Shown here piece after piece: positions 7,440 to 16,159 of a stretch of 64,000 nt of DNA. The notes under the pieces were generated by a model. That model worked only from the letters and a program-made list of their open reading frames with translations. It had not been told where the DNA came from and did not search any database. Source of the DNA: Pectobacterium parmentieri (GTDB lineage Bacteria; Pseudomonadota; Gammaproteobacteria; Enterobacterales; Enterobacteriaceae); assembly GCF_001742145.1 (NCBI RefSeq), contig NZ_CP015749.1:4402001-4466000 (forward strand), written 5' to 3'. Every line of letters starts with the position of its first letter. The stretch's first letter is position 1. The position numbers and the translations under genes were made by a program.

Positions 7440-8342
7440 TCGTACTTTTTAGCGCACTTAACCTATTGAAGCAACAGCCTTTTTAAGTCGCGTTTTTTGC
7501 CAGCGTAACAACGTTTTAACCCGAACACCCCGACGCGCACTTTTACCCGCAGACACGCTACCGCCATGCTGTGACGTCCCTGTCTGCCTGCGCCACATCA
7601 TAGCAGCGGCGTCAGCCGCTGCCATTAGTCGTTTCCTGTTGAACCGGGTTTTATCGCGGCGCAAGCCGTTCCGCAGCTTGCCTGTGGGACGGTGAAGCGT
7701 CTGCCGGGTGCGGGCTGGCGAGGCCCGCAAGACAAGAGGTCAAGCAGGGAGGCCCCCGGCGGGGGCCGCACGGGGCGGAGATGGCGAGCACGGGAACGAG
7801 CGAGGAGCCTGCGACTGCGAGCCGGGCACAGCCAGTGCAGCGGGGTTGGGGCGGGGGCGAGGTAACGCCTTTCAGCGGAGGCCGTCAGGCCGACAACCCC
7901 CTGTTCTGTTGACGTTGATGTTTGCTGAAGGTTGACGCCGGAGCCAGCGCCGCCAGGGAGGGCGGCCACACCGTGAGAGCCGAAGAACGGGCGCGATGTT
8001 CGCAGCAGAGCGAGCCTGCGAGCTGTGCGCCGCGCTGTGCTGAGGAGCACAACCCCGGCGGCCAGCCGCACGCCGATGCTGAAGCAGCACGCAACGCGCC
8101 CTTAGCCTGCCCGGCGCCGATATAATGTGTGTTACGCGTGGGTTGCGTTCAGCAACTTTCGCGTAATGCCACATTATGTTGAATGACGTTCGGCCAGCAA
8201 CGATGCTTGCAGAGCGTGATGACGGTGAGCGCTGGCCGGGCGACATTTACCGCCGGAGTGCCTTAGCCACATAAGGCAAGCGGTGCGCCACGGACGGCGC
8301 AGCGTTTGCCCTGCACCGTCCTGCGATGTTGAAGAGAGTGAG
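7425..8342. other. GC-rich noncoding lead of cassette 1
   Basis: Between the att core and the integrase stop there is about 900 bp without a credible gene. Bases 7425-7975 are almost identical to the second copy; about 7976-8120 is unrelated in sequence though equally GC-rich; then a large inverted repeat (8122-8177) and a second conserved stretch follow. Open frames here are long only because of the base composition. It could hold a replication origin used by the primase, or recombinase accessory sites. Confidence 0.5.
8122..8177. repeat. Large inverted repeat with variable apical hairpin, copy 1
   Basis: Arms ATAATGTG and CACATTAT, then TTACGCG and CGCGTAA, enclose an inner hairpin gttgc-gttca-gcaac. 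The outer arms are kept in the second copy (14844-14906) while the inner hairpin there has a quite different sequence that still pairs. No T-run follows, so it is not a typical terminator of the integrase. Confidence 0.7.
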
Positions 8343-9386
8343 CTACTTTTTCGGGCTGTCCGGCTGCGGTGGGGTGTCCGGTTTGCGTTTCTTCCTGCGT
8401 CGCGTTTTCGGTTTCTGCTCTGCCGGATGGGTTTTCTCATGCACCGCTTTCAGATGCCCGATAGCAACCCGCGTGTAGACCTGCGTGGTTTCCAGCTTTT
8501 CATGACCTAAGATAGCTTGTATGTGTCGTGTGTCTGCGCCGTTCTCCAGCATCTGCGTTGCCATCGAGTGCCGGAACACATGACACGCCCCGGCTTTTTT
8601 CAGGTGCGCGTCATTCCGTATTGCCCGGCCAGCCAGTATCGTCAGCGTCGCCCGTCCCAGCTTCTTGCCCCATATTGTGACGAACAGGTAACCACTGTCG
8701 TGCTTCGTCGTCAGCCGTGGCCGCACTGCATCCAGATAGCGCTGTACCCAGACCAGCGCCCGCAGCCCCACTGGCACCACCCGGTCTTTGTTCCCCTTGC
8801 CCTGTCTGACGACCAGAACCCCGCGCCCCACGTCCACATCGGCCAGCATCAGGTTAGCCAGTTCGCTGCGCCGCAGCCCCGTGCTCCACAGCATCTCCAG
8901 CACTGCACGGTTACGCAGTCCGGTTAACGTCTCGGTGTCCTGTGCGTCCATCACCGCTTCCGTTTCTTCCTCGCTCAGTATCTGCGCCGGAAGCCGCTTT
9001 TCTGCTTTCGGTAACGTCATCTGTTCCGCCGGGTTGTACAGGATATGATGCCGTTGCAGCAACCAGCGGAACAGCATCCTGATGGACGTCAGGCGATTAA
9101 GCTGCCCGCCCTGTGCCAGTGGTTTGCCGTCCGCCTTGCGGTAGCCGTGCAGATGTCGTTGATAGGCTTCCAGTACTGCCAGACTTACCTGTGCCGCCTG
9201 CGTGAGTCCCCGCTCTTCACACCACGTCACGAACGGGCGCAGCCGTTCACCGTACCCTTCCACTGTGCGCGGGCTGTGGTTCGTGGCCGTCAGGTGGGCA
9301 AGGTAAGCGACGGTGTACTGGCGCAGCGTCTGAGACAGGCCGCTAAGGTAAAGGGCTTCCGGGCTGGGTGGTTTGGGTCGGGTCAT
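8343..9386 (-). CDS. Tyrosine recombinase/integrase
   Basis: A 347-residue XerC/D-type recombinase. The N-terminal SAM-like core-binding domain spans about residues 15-115; the catalytic domain shows Arg172 in TGLRRSEL, Lys198 in GKGNK, His269-x-x-Arg272 in CHVFRHS, His295 in LGHEK and the nucleophile Tyr304 in TQVYTR, so all catalytic residues are present. A basic, proline-rich tail (RRRKKRKPDTPP) follows. It lies 44 bp downstream of the primase in the same direction, suggesting one operon, and 918 bp from the putative att core. It probably inserts and excises the cassette. The second copy (15071) is almost identical in its C-terminal half and more different toward the N-terminus. Confidence 0.9.
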   Translation of the reverse strand: MTRPKPPSPEALYLSGLSQTLRQYTVAYLAHLTATNHSPRTVEGYGERLRPFVTWCEERGLTQAAQVSLAVLEAYQRHLHGYRKADGKPLAQGGQLNRLTSIRMLFRWLLQRHHILYNPAEQMTLPKAEKRLPAQILSEEETEAVMDAQDTETLTGLRNRAVLEMLWSTGLRRSELANLMLADVDVGRGVLVVRQGKGNKDRVVPVGLRALVWVQRYLDAVRPRLTTKHDSGYLFVTIWGKKLGRATLTILAGRAIRNDAHLKKAGACHVFRHSMATQMLENGADTRHIQAILGHEKLETTQVYTRVAIGHLKAVHEKTHPAEQKPKTRRRKKRKPDTPPQPDSPKK

Positions 9387-9430
9387 GGTGGTGTGTCCTG
9401 CGAGGTGATGAGGAACAGTCAGGAAGGGAA

Positions 9431-12301
9431 CTACGGTACGATGGGTTTATTGTGTGCTGCCGGAACAGGGGTTTTGCCGTTAACCCGACCGGACGACGCA
9501 GAAGCCTTGTCTGTACTGGCTTTAGCTACGGTTATCTTGTCCGACTGACTACCGACCGCACCCCGACCAGAGACCGACTGCTTTTTCTTTACCCCCGACC
9601 GGACGGCGTCATAGTGGTCTTTTCCTGTCATTTTTATCGTTTCCGGGGACGCTTCCGGCACGTCGATAAGCCCGCACAGGTGCGCGTTATCCACCTGCGC
9701 GTCGCCGTCGAACAGCAGTTCGTAGCAGAACGTCAGCCCTCGCTTGTGCAGCAGCAGGTATTCCAGCTCAACCAGTCGGGCAAGGTGGATTTTCAGTTGC
9801 GTATCGCCCCACTGCACCGCGTCCCGTAGCTGTTTGCGGGCAAAGTGATACTCCGCTTTGGGCTGGCCGCTTGCTTTTACCCAGCCCTGTATCAGCAGCA
9901 ACAGCTTTCTGGTCTGCGGCGGCATTTCGTCCAGCGTCCGGCCAAGGATTTCATGCGCCAGTTGGTTGGCCAGCACGATGTCCGACCGTTCCACCTCGAT
10001 ATACTCGATGACCGTGCCACGGTGTTCAACCTGCTTCACCTCCCGCTGATACTGGTGCAGCAGCGCGACAGACTGGATTAACGTCAGGTATTTCATATGG
10101 TCGCGGCGGGTGCGGGTTTTGTCGCTCAGGAACGTAAGCTGGCTGGCGAACGGGTTCACCACCTTTAACGGTTTCAGTAACCGCTGGGCATTCTGGTGCA
10201 ACTCGGTGAGATAGCCTTTTTCGTTCTCCATCAGTAAGCCTTCCAGCGTTTGCTTGTGGCGCTGCAACGCATGGATAGCTTCGGTCTGTTCGCGGGATTC
10301 GTTCACGCTGAGCACCAGACAACGGTTTAACAGTTCTTCATCCACATCGATGGCCGTGGTGGTTAACATCAGCATCACCGGGCCTTTCACCGTGTACTGC
10401 TTGGTCACCAGATTGCCCGTCGCATCATCCTTGCCCGTTGACGCTATCGTCAGTTCCCCGTCACTCTGCAACAGCTTCAGCGCATACGCCGCCTGCCTGA
10501 CGCCTTCCTCTTCGGCTATTGCCAGTATCTTGTGTTGCAGGTTGGTTTCGCCCAGATAGAACAGGCTTTGCCCCGTCATCGCCGAGTATTGCAGGCGCTC
10601 CTCCGGCGGTATCAGGTTCAGCACCGCATCCATCAGCGAGGATTTTCCCGCCGCCGAACTGCTCTGGATTAACACCGCCAACGGCCTGTCCAGCTTGCGC
10701 GACACCGCCGCCAGATAACCCGCCACTAAGTTGGTCGATTCCCCGACCACGCCGCAGGCCGCAAGGTCATCCGTCAGCCTGCCGATAAGGTTCGGGTCAC
10801 GCAGCAACGCCAGCGCCTCATCCCGCTGTTCATCGGTAATATCCTGCGTGGTTTCACCGTGGGTTTCCGGCTGGCTCAGGTGGGCTTCCAGTGCCAGCAG
10901 CACCCGCCCCAGAGTGCGTTTAAGGTCACTTTCTGCCAGCCCCAGCTCACTGGCCGCTAACCGCGCATAACCCGCCCGGCTCCGGGCGCTCATCATGTCC
11001 ACGCTGTCCGCGAACACCACACCGCTGGCCGTGTCGATAACCTGCGCATTGGCCTTCATCACGCCGCTACCCGCTTTCACTGACGCCATGCCCCGGATGC
11101 GCCATTGCTGGCCGGACAGCGCGATATCAAGCTCACCGTTTGGCAGGGCGTCAACCACAACCCCAGCAGCTAAGGAAGAGGCCGGTTGAGACGGTTTTTC
11201 AGGCTGTGGTACTGCGTCATTTTCAGGTTCCGCACTGACCGCTTCCCCCATTGGCAACGCGCCGTCAACCAGTAACCCGAACACCGTTTCCGGCTCCGCC
11301 ACCTGACAGAGATAGCCATTCGCATCCATGCCGGACGGGAACAGGATACGGAACGGCGTGATGCCCTCAGCGGCTAACGCAGAAGCCAGCTTCACCGCGC
11401 CATCATCGCCTGCCGCATCGTTATCGAACGCGATAAGCACCTGTTTTACCCCGTGGCGGATAAACGATTCGCGCATTTCCTCTGTGAACCCGTTCACCCC
11501 ATACGCCACCCAGAACGACATCGCATCGATAAGTGATTCGCATAAGATGACCGACTTACTCGCTACTAGCGCCTGCTCGTTCCATACCCCGCCGTGCGGC
11601 CCCGGCAGGTACAGATGTTTTGGTGTGCCGGCCCGCAACTTGTCACACAGTTTGCGCCCGTATAGCTCCCGCACCTGACCGTTACTGTCGATAACCGGAA
11701 CCACTAACGACCCCGCCAGATGTTCATGCCCGCTGTCGCGCATCACACCGATGGTCTGCAACTGTGCCCGGATGGCTGCGCCGTCTTTCAGCTTCTTTGA
11801 TGGCAGACGGTAGCCCAGCGTCCGGTTGGCGAACCCCAGTTTAAAGGCCGCGACTAACTCAGGATGGTTGAGGCGACGCTTTTCCAGATAGGCGACGGCC
11901 TCCGGCGCGTTCAGCAGCGTATGGTGATAGAACTCGGTAACACGATGCAGTAACGCCTGCCTTTCCTGTTCATCGGCGATATCCGCCACAGGCGGCAACG
12001 GCTCAGCGGCGGGCACACTCCCCAGCTCACGCCGCAGCTTATCGACCGTATGAGGCAAGCTGAGATTCTCCGTCTTCATCACCCAGTCCAGCACCGAGCC
12101 GCCTGCATCGCAGCCGAAGCAGTGATAGAGGTTCTTGTCCGGCGAGATAACCATTGAAGGGGTTTTCTCCTGATGGAACGGACACAGCACCACGAAGTCC
12201 TTGCCGCGCTTCACCACCTTGCGCCCTTGAGCTCGCACCACTTCAACCAGTGACACGGCGGCTTTAAGGTGCTGCAACTCGGATTCGGGGATGCGTGCCA
12301 T
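9431..12301 (-). CDS. CHC2 zinc-finger/Toprim primase fused to ATPase
   Basis: A 956-residue protein. The N-terminal CHC2 zinc finger has CPFH (Cys40, His43) and CFGC (Cys61, Cys64); a DnaG-like Toprim domain has Glu255 in ILCESLIDA and Asp293/Asp295 in AFDNDAAG. A later ATPase has the Walker-A-like QSSSAAGKSS at 546-555, an acidic AIAEEEG segment near 600 and TTTAIDVDEELLNRC. The layout is that of primase-helicases of satellites and plasmids (compare P4 alpha), so the element probably replicates as an episome after excision. The C-terminal 120 residues differ strongly from the second copy. It is transcribed divergently from the HTH regulator across a shared operator. Confidence 0.85.
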   Translation of the reverse strand: MARIPESELQHLKAAVSLVEVVRAQGRKVVKRGKDFVVLCPFHQEKTPSMVISPDKNLYHCFGCDAGGSVLDWVMKTENLSLPHTVDKLRRELGSVPAAEPLPPVADIADEQERQALLHRVTEFYHHTLLNAPEAVAYLEKRRLNHPELVAAFKLGFANRTLGYRLPSKKLKDGAAIRAQLQTIGVMRDSGHEHLAGSLVVPVIDSNGQVRELYGRKLCDKLRAGTPKHLYLPGPHGGVWNEQALVASKSVILCESLIDAMSFWVAYGVNGFTEEMRESFIRHGVKQVLIAFDNDAAGDDGAVKLASALAAEGITPFRILFPSGMDANGYLCQVAEPETVFGLLVDGALPMGEAVSAEPENDAVPQPEKPSQPASSLAAGVVVDALPNGELDIALSGQQWRIRGMASVKAGSGVMKANAQVIDTASGVVFADSVDMMSARSRAGYARLAASELGLAESDLKRTLGRVLLALEAHLSQPETHGETTQDITDEQRDEALALLRDPNLIGRLTDDLAACGVVGESTNLVAGYLAAVSRKLDRPLAVLIQSSSAAGKSSLMDAVLNLIPPEERLQYSAMTGQSLFYLGETNLQHKILAIAEEEGVRQAAYALKLLQSDGELTIASTGKDDATGNLVTKQYTVKGPVMLMLTTTAIDVDEELLNRCLVLSVNESREQTEAIHALQRHKQTLEGLLMENEKGYLTELHQNAQRLLKPLKVVNPFASQLTFLSDKTRTRRDHMKYLTLIQSVALLHQYQREVKQVEHRGTVIEYIEVERSDIVLANQLAHEILGRTLDEMPPQTRKLLLLIQGWVKASGQPKAEYHFARKQLRDAVQWGDTQLKIHLARLVELEYLLLHKRGLTFCYELLFDGDAQVDNAHLCGLIDVPEASPETIKMTGKDHYDAVRSGVKKKQSVSGRGAVGSQSDKITVAKASTDKASASSGRVNGKTPVPAAHNKPIVP

Positions 12302-12362
12302 AAACGGATTTCCTCTAAAAACCTGTCAATAGGGTTTGGCTAAAAATAACTCGACGCCAATA

Positions 12363-12398
12363 TACCACATAATGTAGTATATACAACATATCGTGGTA
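12363..12398. promoter_or_regulatory. Inverted-repeat operator between primase and HTH genes, copy 1
   Basis: TACCACATAATGT and ACATATCGTGGTA form imperfect inverted arms around agtatatac, placed between the divergent primase and regulator genes. It is the obvious binding site for the HTH protein, giving autoregulation and control of primase-integrase. The arm motif acataatgt reappears in the large inverted repeat near the integrase 3' end. Confidence 0.6.
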
Positions 12399-12414
12399 AA
12401 ACGTGAGGTAAGTT

Positions 12415-12816
12415 ATGGCTGTCTTATTACATTCAACATTGGTAACAGCTATGGCTATCAGTAACGAAGAGCGCGATTTCTTCATGGCACTGGGTGAACG
12501 CATCACCACCCTGCGTAAAGAGCGGGGTATCACACAGGCTGAACTGGCGGAGAAGCTCGGCGTTTCCCAGCAGACGGTTCAGGCATGGGAAGCCGGGCGC
12601 AGAAGGATTAAGGTTTCATCACTCCCTTCTGTAGCACAGATTTTTTCAGTTTCGCTTGAAGAGGTATTCGGGGAAGCCCCGGAGCCAGCGAGACGCAAGC
12701 GCGGCCCGGCCCCGAAGTGGCAGCAACAGATGGAAGAGATAGACAGTTTGCCGAAGGCAAAACAGAAGATGATTTCGGAGATGTTAAGCGCTCTGATTGC
12801 TCAGGCGCGTAACTGA
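12415..12816 (+). CDS. XRE-family HTH transcriptional regulator
   Basis: A 133-residue protein with a Cro/CI-type helix-turn-helix at about 27-82 (TLRKERGITQAELAEKLGV, SQQTVQAWEAGRRRI). The start at 12415 has a good ribosome site (gtgaggt, 8 bp away); a second ATG at 12451 (MAISNEERDFF) is closer to the typical start of the family and cannot be excluded. It is divergent from the primase and 78 bp upstream of symE, so it may repress both. The second copy at 19153 differs by two residues or so. Confidence 0.85.
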   Translation: MAVLLHSTLVTAMAISNEERDFFMALGERITTLRKERGITQAELAEKLGVSQQTVQAWEAGRRRIKVSSLPSVAQIFSVSLEEVFGEAPEPARRKRGPAPKWQQQMEEIDSLPKAKQKMISEMLSALIAQARN

Positions 12817-12894
12817 AGGATAACTAGCGCGGCGAAGATGAGTTCGCACCTCACCCACGCCGCTCACCACAAGCAACTAAACGAGGTAGTTACT

Positions 12895-13119
12895 ATGGCT
12901 AAGGCACATTCTAAGTCAGGCGTCACCGTTAATAAAGCAACCAAAACAGAGCGTTACTATACCGTGGGATACGCCCCGCATAATGGCAAGTCCAACCCAC
13001 CCTCTGCCATCAACCTTAAAGGCCGCTGGCTGGAAGAGTCGGGCTTTATCACCGGGATGCCGGTGACCGTCACGGTGGAGCGGGGGAGGATTATTATTGA
13101 GACGCAGATTAATTTGTAG
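12895..13119 (+). CDS. symE: SymE-family type I toxin (copy E, intact)
   Basis: A 74-residue protein. The segment RYYTVGYAP, then [32 protein letters not shown] closely resembles the AbrB-like core of E. coli SymE (YPAITLKGQWLEAAGFATG), an SOS-induced RNA-cleaving/DNA-condensing toxin controlled by antisense RNA SymR. It lacks the longer E. coli C-terminal tail. The ATG at 12895 is chosen for the acgaggt ribosome site; an in-frame ATG at 12838 lacks one. No SOS (LexA) box is seen; the HTH gene is upstream instead. An antisense RNA over the 5' end is to be expected but cannot be shown here. It converges on the immunity gene at 13186. Confidence 0.8.
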   Translation: MAKAHSKSGVTVNKATKTERYYTVGYAPHNGKSNPPSAINLKGRWLEESGFITGMPVTVTVERGRIIIETQINL

Positions 13120-13146
13120 CGGCTGACCTGACCGCTAATAAAATAA

Positions 13147-13186
13147 AAAGCCGGAAGGATCTTTGCGATCGCTTCCGGCTATTATT
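13147..13186. terminator. Bidirectional terminator between symE copy E and immunity gene
   Basis: Stem agccggaaggatc / gatcgcttccggct with an A-run before and a T-rich run after, ending both symE E and the immunity gene. Confidence 0.75.
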
Positions 13187-13674
13187 TATTTTTTTCGTTC
13201 AGGATGATATGTCGATATTGAGAAGGCTTTATCTATTGCAGCGCCTATATCATCGATCGTTGCATCAATAGGAAGAACGATAATGTCATCATTCATCATA
13301 CTTTCCCACGCTTTGATATTATGATTATCAAAAGGAATAACTTTTATTTTTTCCTCATCAAAATCTTTATAAAGGAGAACGATCCGGCAGTTTTTTATTA
13401 ACCCCGTATAAGATCTTGCGCCTATCCATCCACAAAGCTGTTTTCGTAACTCTTTAAGCTCCCACGGTTTATAGGCAGGATCGACTACACCATAATTATC
13501 TATCGCCGTCAGTGCTTCTTTACCCAACGTAGTGATATCAACATTTGTCGGCAATGCGGCGGCTAATGCGACATTCTCACTAGGACTCTCGGCCATATTC
13601 TTCGATTGCCTTGAACGCTGAACAATAAAATATTTATCGCCAAATTCATAAATAATTGCATCATACTTTTGCAT
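13186..13674 (-). CDS. Putative immunity protein to PD-(D/E)XK tip
   Basis: A 162-residue protein (MQKYDAIIYEFGDKYFIVQRSR; YKPWELKELRKQLCGWIGA; PIDATIDDIGAAIDKAFS). The overall pattern resembles CdiI-type immunity proteins that pair with PD-(D/E)XK nuclease toxins (contact-dependent inhibition immunity), and the gene starts 7 bp after the stop of such a toxin tip. Cytoplasmic, no signal peptide. The family call rests on general resemblance only. Confidence 0.65.
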   Translation of the reverse strand: MQKYDAIIYEFGDKYFIVQRSRQSKNMAESPSENVALAAALPTNVDITTLGKEALTAIDNYGVVDPAYKPWELKELRKQLCGWIGARSYTGLIKNCRIVLLYKDFDEEKIKVIPFDNHNIKAWESMMNDDIIVLPIDATIDDIGAAIDKAFSISTYHPERKK

Positions 13675-13681
13675 AAAATAC

Positions 13682-14164
13682 CTACAGTAAACTAATTGTG
13701 TTAGGATCTATCCTCACGACATCCGACCGAGGAATAACGGTTCCTTTCATCGAACCACTTTCTATAATCCCACCATGCTCCCCAATAAGCGGATAACCCT
13801 TCTTCTGGTTTTTAGTAAAGCCTGCTGTCGATGATGCTTTGGCATCGACCAGTTTCAGGGAGCCGTCAGGGGTTCTTATTGCATTGTCCACGATCACTCG
13901 ATAATCCGCAGGCTTACCCGATGCATCTAATGGACGGATATAAACCTGTTCGTGAACATTCTCGGCCCCGTATTTATCTTTGGCTGCCTGAGTCACATCT
14001 CTTTCCCATGCCTTACCGTTGGCTCGGTTTATCTGTACCTGAGATGTCGCGCCTTTCTTATCTAGTCCGAACGGGTCGACCCACATTAATGGGTTATGTA
14101 CATAACCCTGAGGCCTTATCCCTCCCAGCAGCCCTATCGGGTCATAGGGACAACTCCGGTGCAA
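13682..14164 (-). CDS. Displaced Rhs toxin tip, PD-(D/E)XK-like nuclease
   Basis: A 160-codon frame starting at a TTG in element DNA (MHRSCPY), then [23 protein letters not shown] and a tip of about 105 residues. Tip motifs are NGKAWERDV with a Glu, PADYRVIVD with an Asp and [10 protein letters not shown] with D-x-K, in the order expected for a PD-(D/E)XK DNase. The Rhs core is replaced by element sequence exactly at the DPIGL codons. Without the core and an evident ribosome site it is probably silent. It lies next to the integrase of cassette 2, as the BECR-like tip lies next to that of cassette 1. Confidence 0.75.
   Translation of the reverse strand: MHRSCPYDPIGLLGGIRPQGYVHNPLMWVDPFGLDKKGATSQVQINRANGKAWERDVTQAAKDKYGAENVHEQVYIRPLDASGKPADYRVIVDNAIRTPDGSLKLVDAKASSTAGFTKNQKKGYPLIGEHGGIIESGSMKGTVIPRSDVVRIDPNTISLL
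14132..14149. other. Putative recombination core (att) at the DPIGL codons, copy 2
   Basis: Identical CCCTAT-cgggtc-ATAGGG to 7407-7424 and in the same orientation, 6725 bp away. Excision between the two would release cassette 1 as a circle with one rejoined site. Confidence 0.55.
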
Positions 14165-15070
14165 TCGTACTTTTTAGCGCACTTAACCTATTGAAGCAAC
14201 AGCCTTTTTAAGTCGCGTTTTTTGCCAGCGTAACAACGTTTTAACCCGAACACCCCGACGCGCACTTTTACCCGCAGACACGCTACCGCCATGCTGTGAC
14301 GTCCCTGTCTGCCTGCGCCACATCATAGCAGCGGCGTCAGCCGCTGCCATTAGTCGTTTCCTGTTGAACCGGGTTTTATCGCGGCGCAAGCCGTTCCGCA
14401 GCTTGCCTGTGGGACGGTGAAGCGTCTGCCGGGTGCGGGCTGGCGAGGCCCGCAAGACAAGAGGTCAAGCAGGGAGGCCCCCGGCGGGGGCCGCACGGGG
14501 CGGAGATGGCGAGCACGGGAACGAGCGAGGAGCCTGCGACTGCGAGCCGGGCACAGCCAGTGCAGCGGGGTTGGGGCGGGGGCGAGGTAATGCCTTTCAG
14601 AGGAGGCCGTCAGGCCGACAACCCCCTGTTCTGTTGACGTTAATGTTTGCTGAAGGTTGACGCCGGAGCCAGCGCCGCCAGGGAGGGCGGCCACACCGTG
14701 AGAGCCAGGGAAGGAACACCGGGGTCGACAGCAGAGGGCGCAGCCCTGTGCGCCACACCGCCCCACAGAGCCGAACTCCGGCGGCCAGCCGCACGCCGAT
14801 GCGGAAGCAGCACGCAACGCGCCCATGACTCAACCGGCGCAGACATAATGTGTGTTACGCGTTGTGGGCCGCCCCGACGGCCCATTTCGCGTAATGCCAC
14901 ATTATGTTGAATGACGTTCGGCCAGCAACGATGCTTGCAGAGCGTGATGACGGTGAGCGCTGGCCGGGCGACATTTACCGCCGGAGTGCCTTAGCCACAT
15001 AAGGCAAGCGGTGCGCCACGGACGGCGCAGCGTTTGCCCTGCACCGTCCTGCGATGTTGAAGAGAGTGAG
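14150..15070. other. GC-rich noncoding lead of cassette 2
   Basis: The counterpart of 7425-8342. The first 550 bp are almost identical to cassette 1; about 14705-14840 is different sequence; then the large inverted repeat and conserved sequence up to the integrase stop follow. No credible gene is seen. Confidence 0.5.
14844..14906. repeat. Large inverted repeat with variable apical hairpin, copy 2
   Basis: Outer arms CATAATGTG / CACATTATG and TTACGCG / CGCGTAA match copy 1; the inner hairpin is tgggccg-ccccga-cggccca, unrelated in sequence to copy 1 but fully paired. Changes on both sides that keep pairing argue that the folded form matters. Confidence 0.7.
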
Positions 15071-16114
15071 CTACTTTTTCGGGCTGTCCGGCTGCGGTGG
15101 GGTGTCCGGTTTGCGTTTCTTCCTGCGTCGCGTTTTCGGTTTCTGCTCTGCCGGATGGGTTTTCTCATGCACCGCTTTCAGATGCCCGATAGCAACCCGC
15201 GTGTAGACCTGCGTGGTTTCCAGCTTTTCATGACCTAAGATAGCTTGTATGTGTCGTGTGTCTGCGCCGTTCTCCAGCATCTGCGTTGCCATCGAGTGCC
15301 GGAACACATGACACGCCCCGGCTTTTTTCAGGTGCGCGTCATCCCGTATTGCCCGGCCTGCCAGTATTGTCAGCGTAGCCCGTCCCAGTCGCTTGCCCCA
15401 TATTGTGACGAACAGATAGCCGCTGTCGTGCTTCGTCGTCAGTCTTGGCCGCACCGCATCCAGATAACGTTGCACCCAGACCAGCGCCCGCAGGCCAACC
15501 GGAACCACCCGGTCTTTGTTGCCTTTGCCCTGTCGCACCACCAAAACGCCGCGCCCCACGTCCACATCGTCCAGCATCAGCCCGGCCAGCTCTGAACGTC
15601 TTAGCCCGGTGCTCCACAGCATTTCCAGCACTGCACGGTTACGCAGTCCGGTTAACGTCTCGGTGTCCTGTGCGTCCATCACCGCCTCGGTTTCTTCCTC
15701 GCTCAGTATCTGCGCCGGAAGTCGTTTCTCCGCTTTCGGCAGCGTCATCTGTTCGGCGGGGTTGTACAGGATATGGTGGCGTTGCAGCAGCCAGCGGAAC
15801 AGCATCCTGATGGACGTCAGGCGGTTAAGCTGCCCGCCCTGTACCAGCGGCTTGCCGTCTGCCTTGCGGTAGCCGTGCAGATGTCGCTGATAGGCTTCCA
15901 GCACTGCCAGACTTACCTGTGCCGCCTGCGTGAGTCCCCGCTCTTCACACCACGTCACGAACGGGCGCAGCCGTTCGCCGTACCCTTCCACCGTGCGCGG
16001 GCTGTGATTCGTGGCCGTCAGGTGCGCAAGGTAAGCGGTGGTGTACTGGCGCAGCGTCTGTGACAGGCTGCTAAGGTAAAGGGCTTCCGGGCTGGGCGAT
16101 TTGGGTCGGGTCAT
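15071..16114 (-). CDS. Tyrosine recombinase/integrase, second copy
   Basis: 347 residues, with the same catalytic set as the first copy (TGLRRSEL, CHVFRHS, LGHEK, TQVYTR) and the same basic tail. Only scattered substitutions are visible (for example LAGLMLDDVDV against LANLMLADVDV). It is intact and 45 bp downstream of its primase. Two active copies of the same recombinase in tandem would recognise the same sites, so either could excise either cassette. Confidence 0.9.
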   Translation of the reverse strand: MTRPKSPSPEALYLSSLSQTLRQYTTAYLAHLTATNHSPRTVEGYGERLRPFVTWCEERGLTQAAQVSLAVLEAYQRHLHGYRKADGKPLVQGGQLNRLTSIRMLFRWLLQRHHILYNPAEQMTLPKAEKRLPAQILSEEETEAVMDAQDTETLTGLRNRAVLEMLWSTGLRRSELAGLMLDDVDVGRGVLVVRQGKGNKDRVVPVGLRALVWVQRYLDAVRPRLTTKHDSGYLFVTIWGKRLGRATLTILAGRAIRDDAHLKKAGACHVFRHSMATQMLENGADTRHIQAILGHEKLETTQVYTRVAIGHLKAVHEKTHPAEQKPKTRRRKKRKPDTPPQPDSPKK

Positions 16115-16159
16115 GGCGGCGCGTCCTGCGGGGTGAGAAGAGAGGTTAAGGAAGAAGCG

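Larger units (their letters stand above)
7407..14131. mobile_element. Integrase-primase-symE cassette 1
   Basis: A unit of 6725 bp from one CCCTATcgggtcATAGGG site to the next. It contains a GC-rich noncoding lead, tyrosine recombinase, CHC2/Toprim primase-ATPase, divergent HTH regulator, symE, terminator, immunity gene and Rhs tip. It is followed directly by a near-copy (14132-21009). No transposase, capsid, relaxase or plasmid partition gene is seen. I interpret it as an integrative cassette that moves by its own recombinase at the rhs DPIGL site; it could also be a decayed satellite integrated once and duplicated by homologous recombination. Confidence 0.6.

Noticed and set aside
7458-7730. 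90-codon minus-strand frame identical in both cassettes (again at 14183)
   Set aside because: The surrounding DNA is identical too, so conservation says nothing about coding; it has no ribosome site, and the region is GC-rich with several overlapping frames.
8122-8177. Integrase terminator
   Set aside because: It lies about 170 bp past the stop, has no T-run, and the fold is much larger than a simple terminator.
12838-12894. Longer start for symE copies E and F (19 extra codons)
   Set aside because: No ribosome site; the internal ATG has acgaggt at good spacing, and copy A begins at the same internal ATG.
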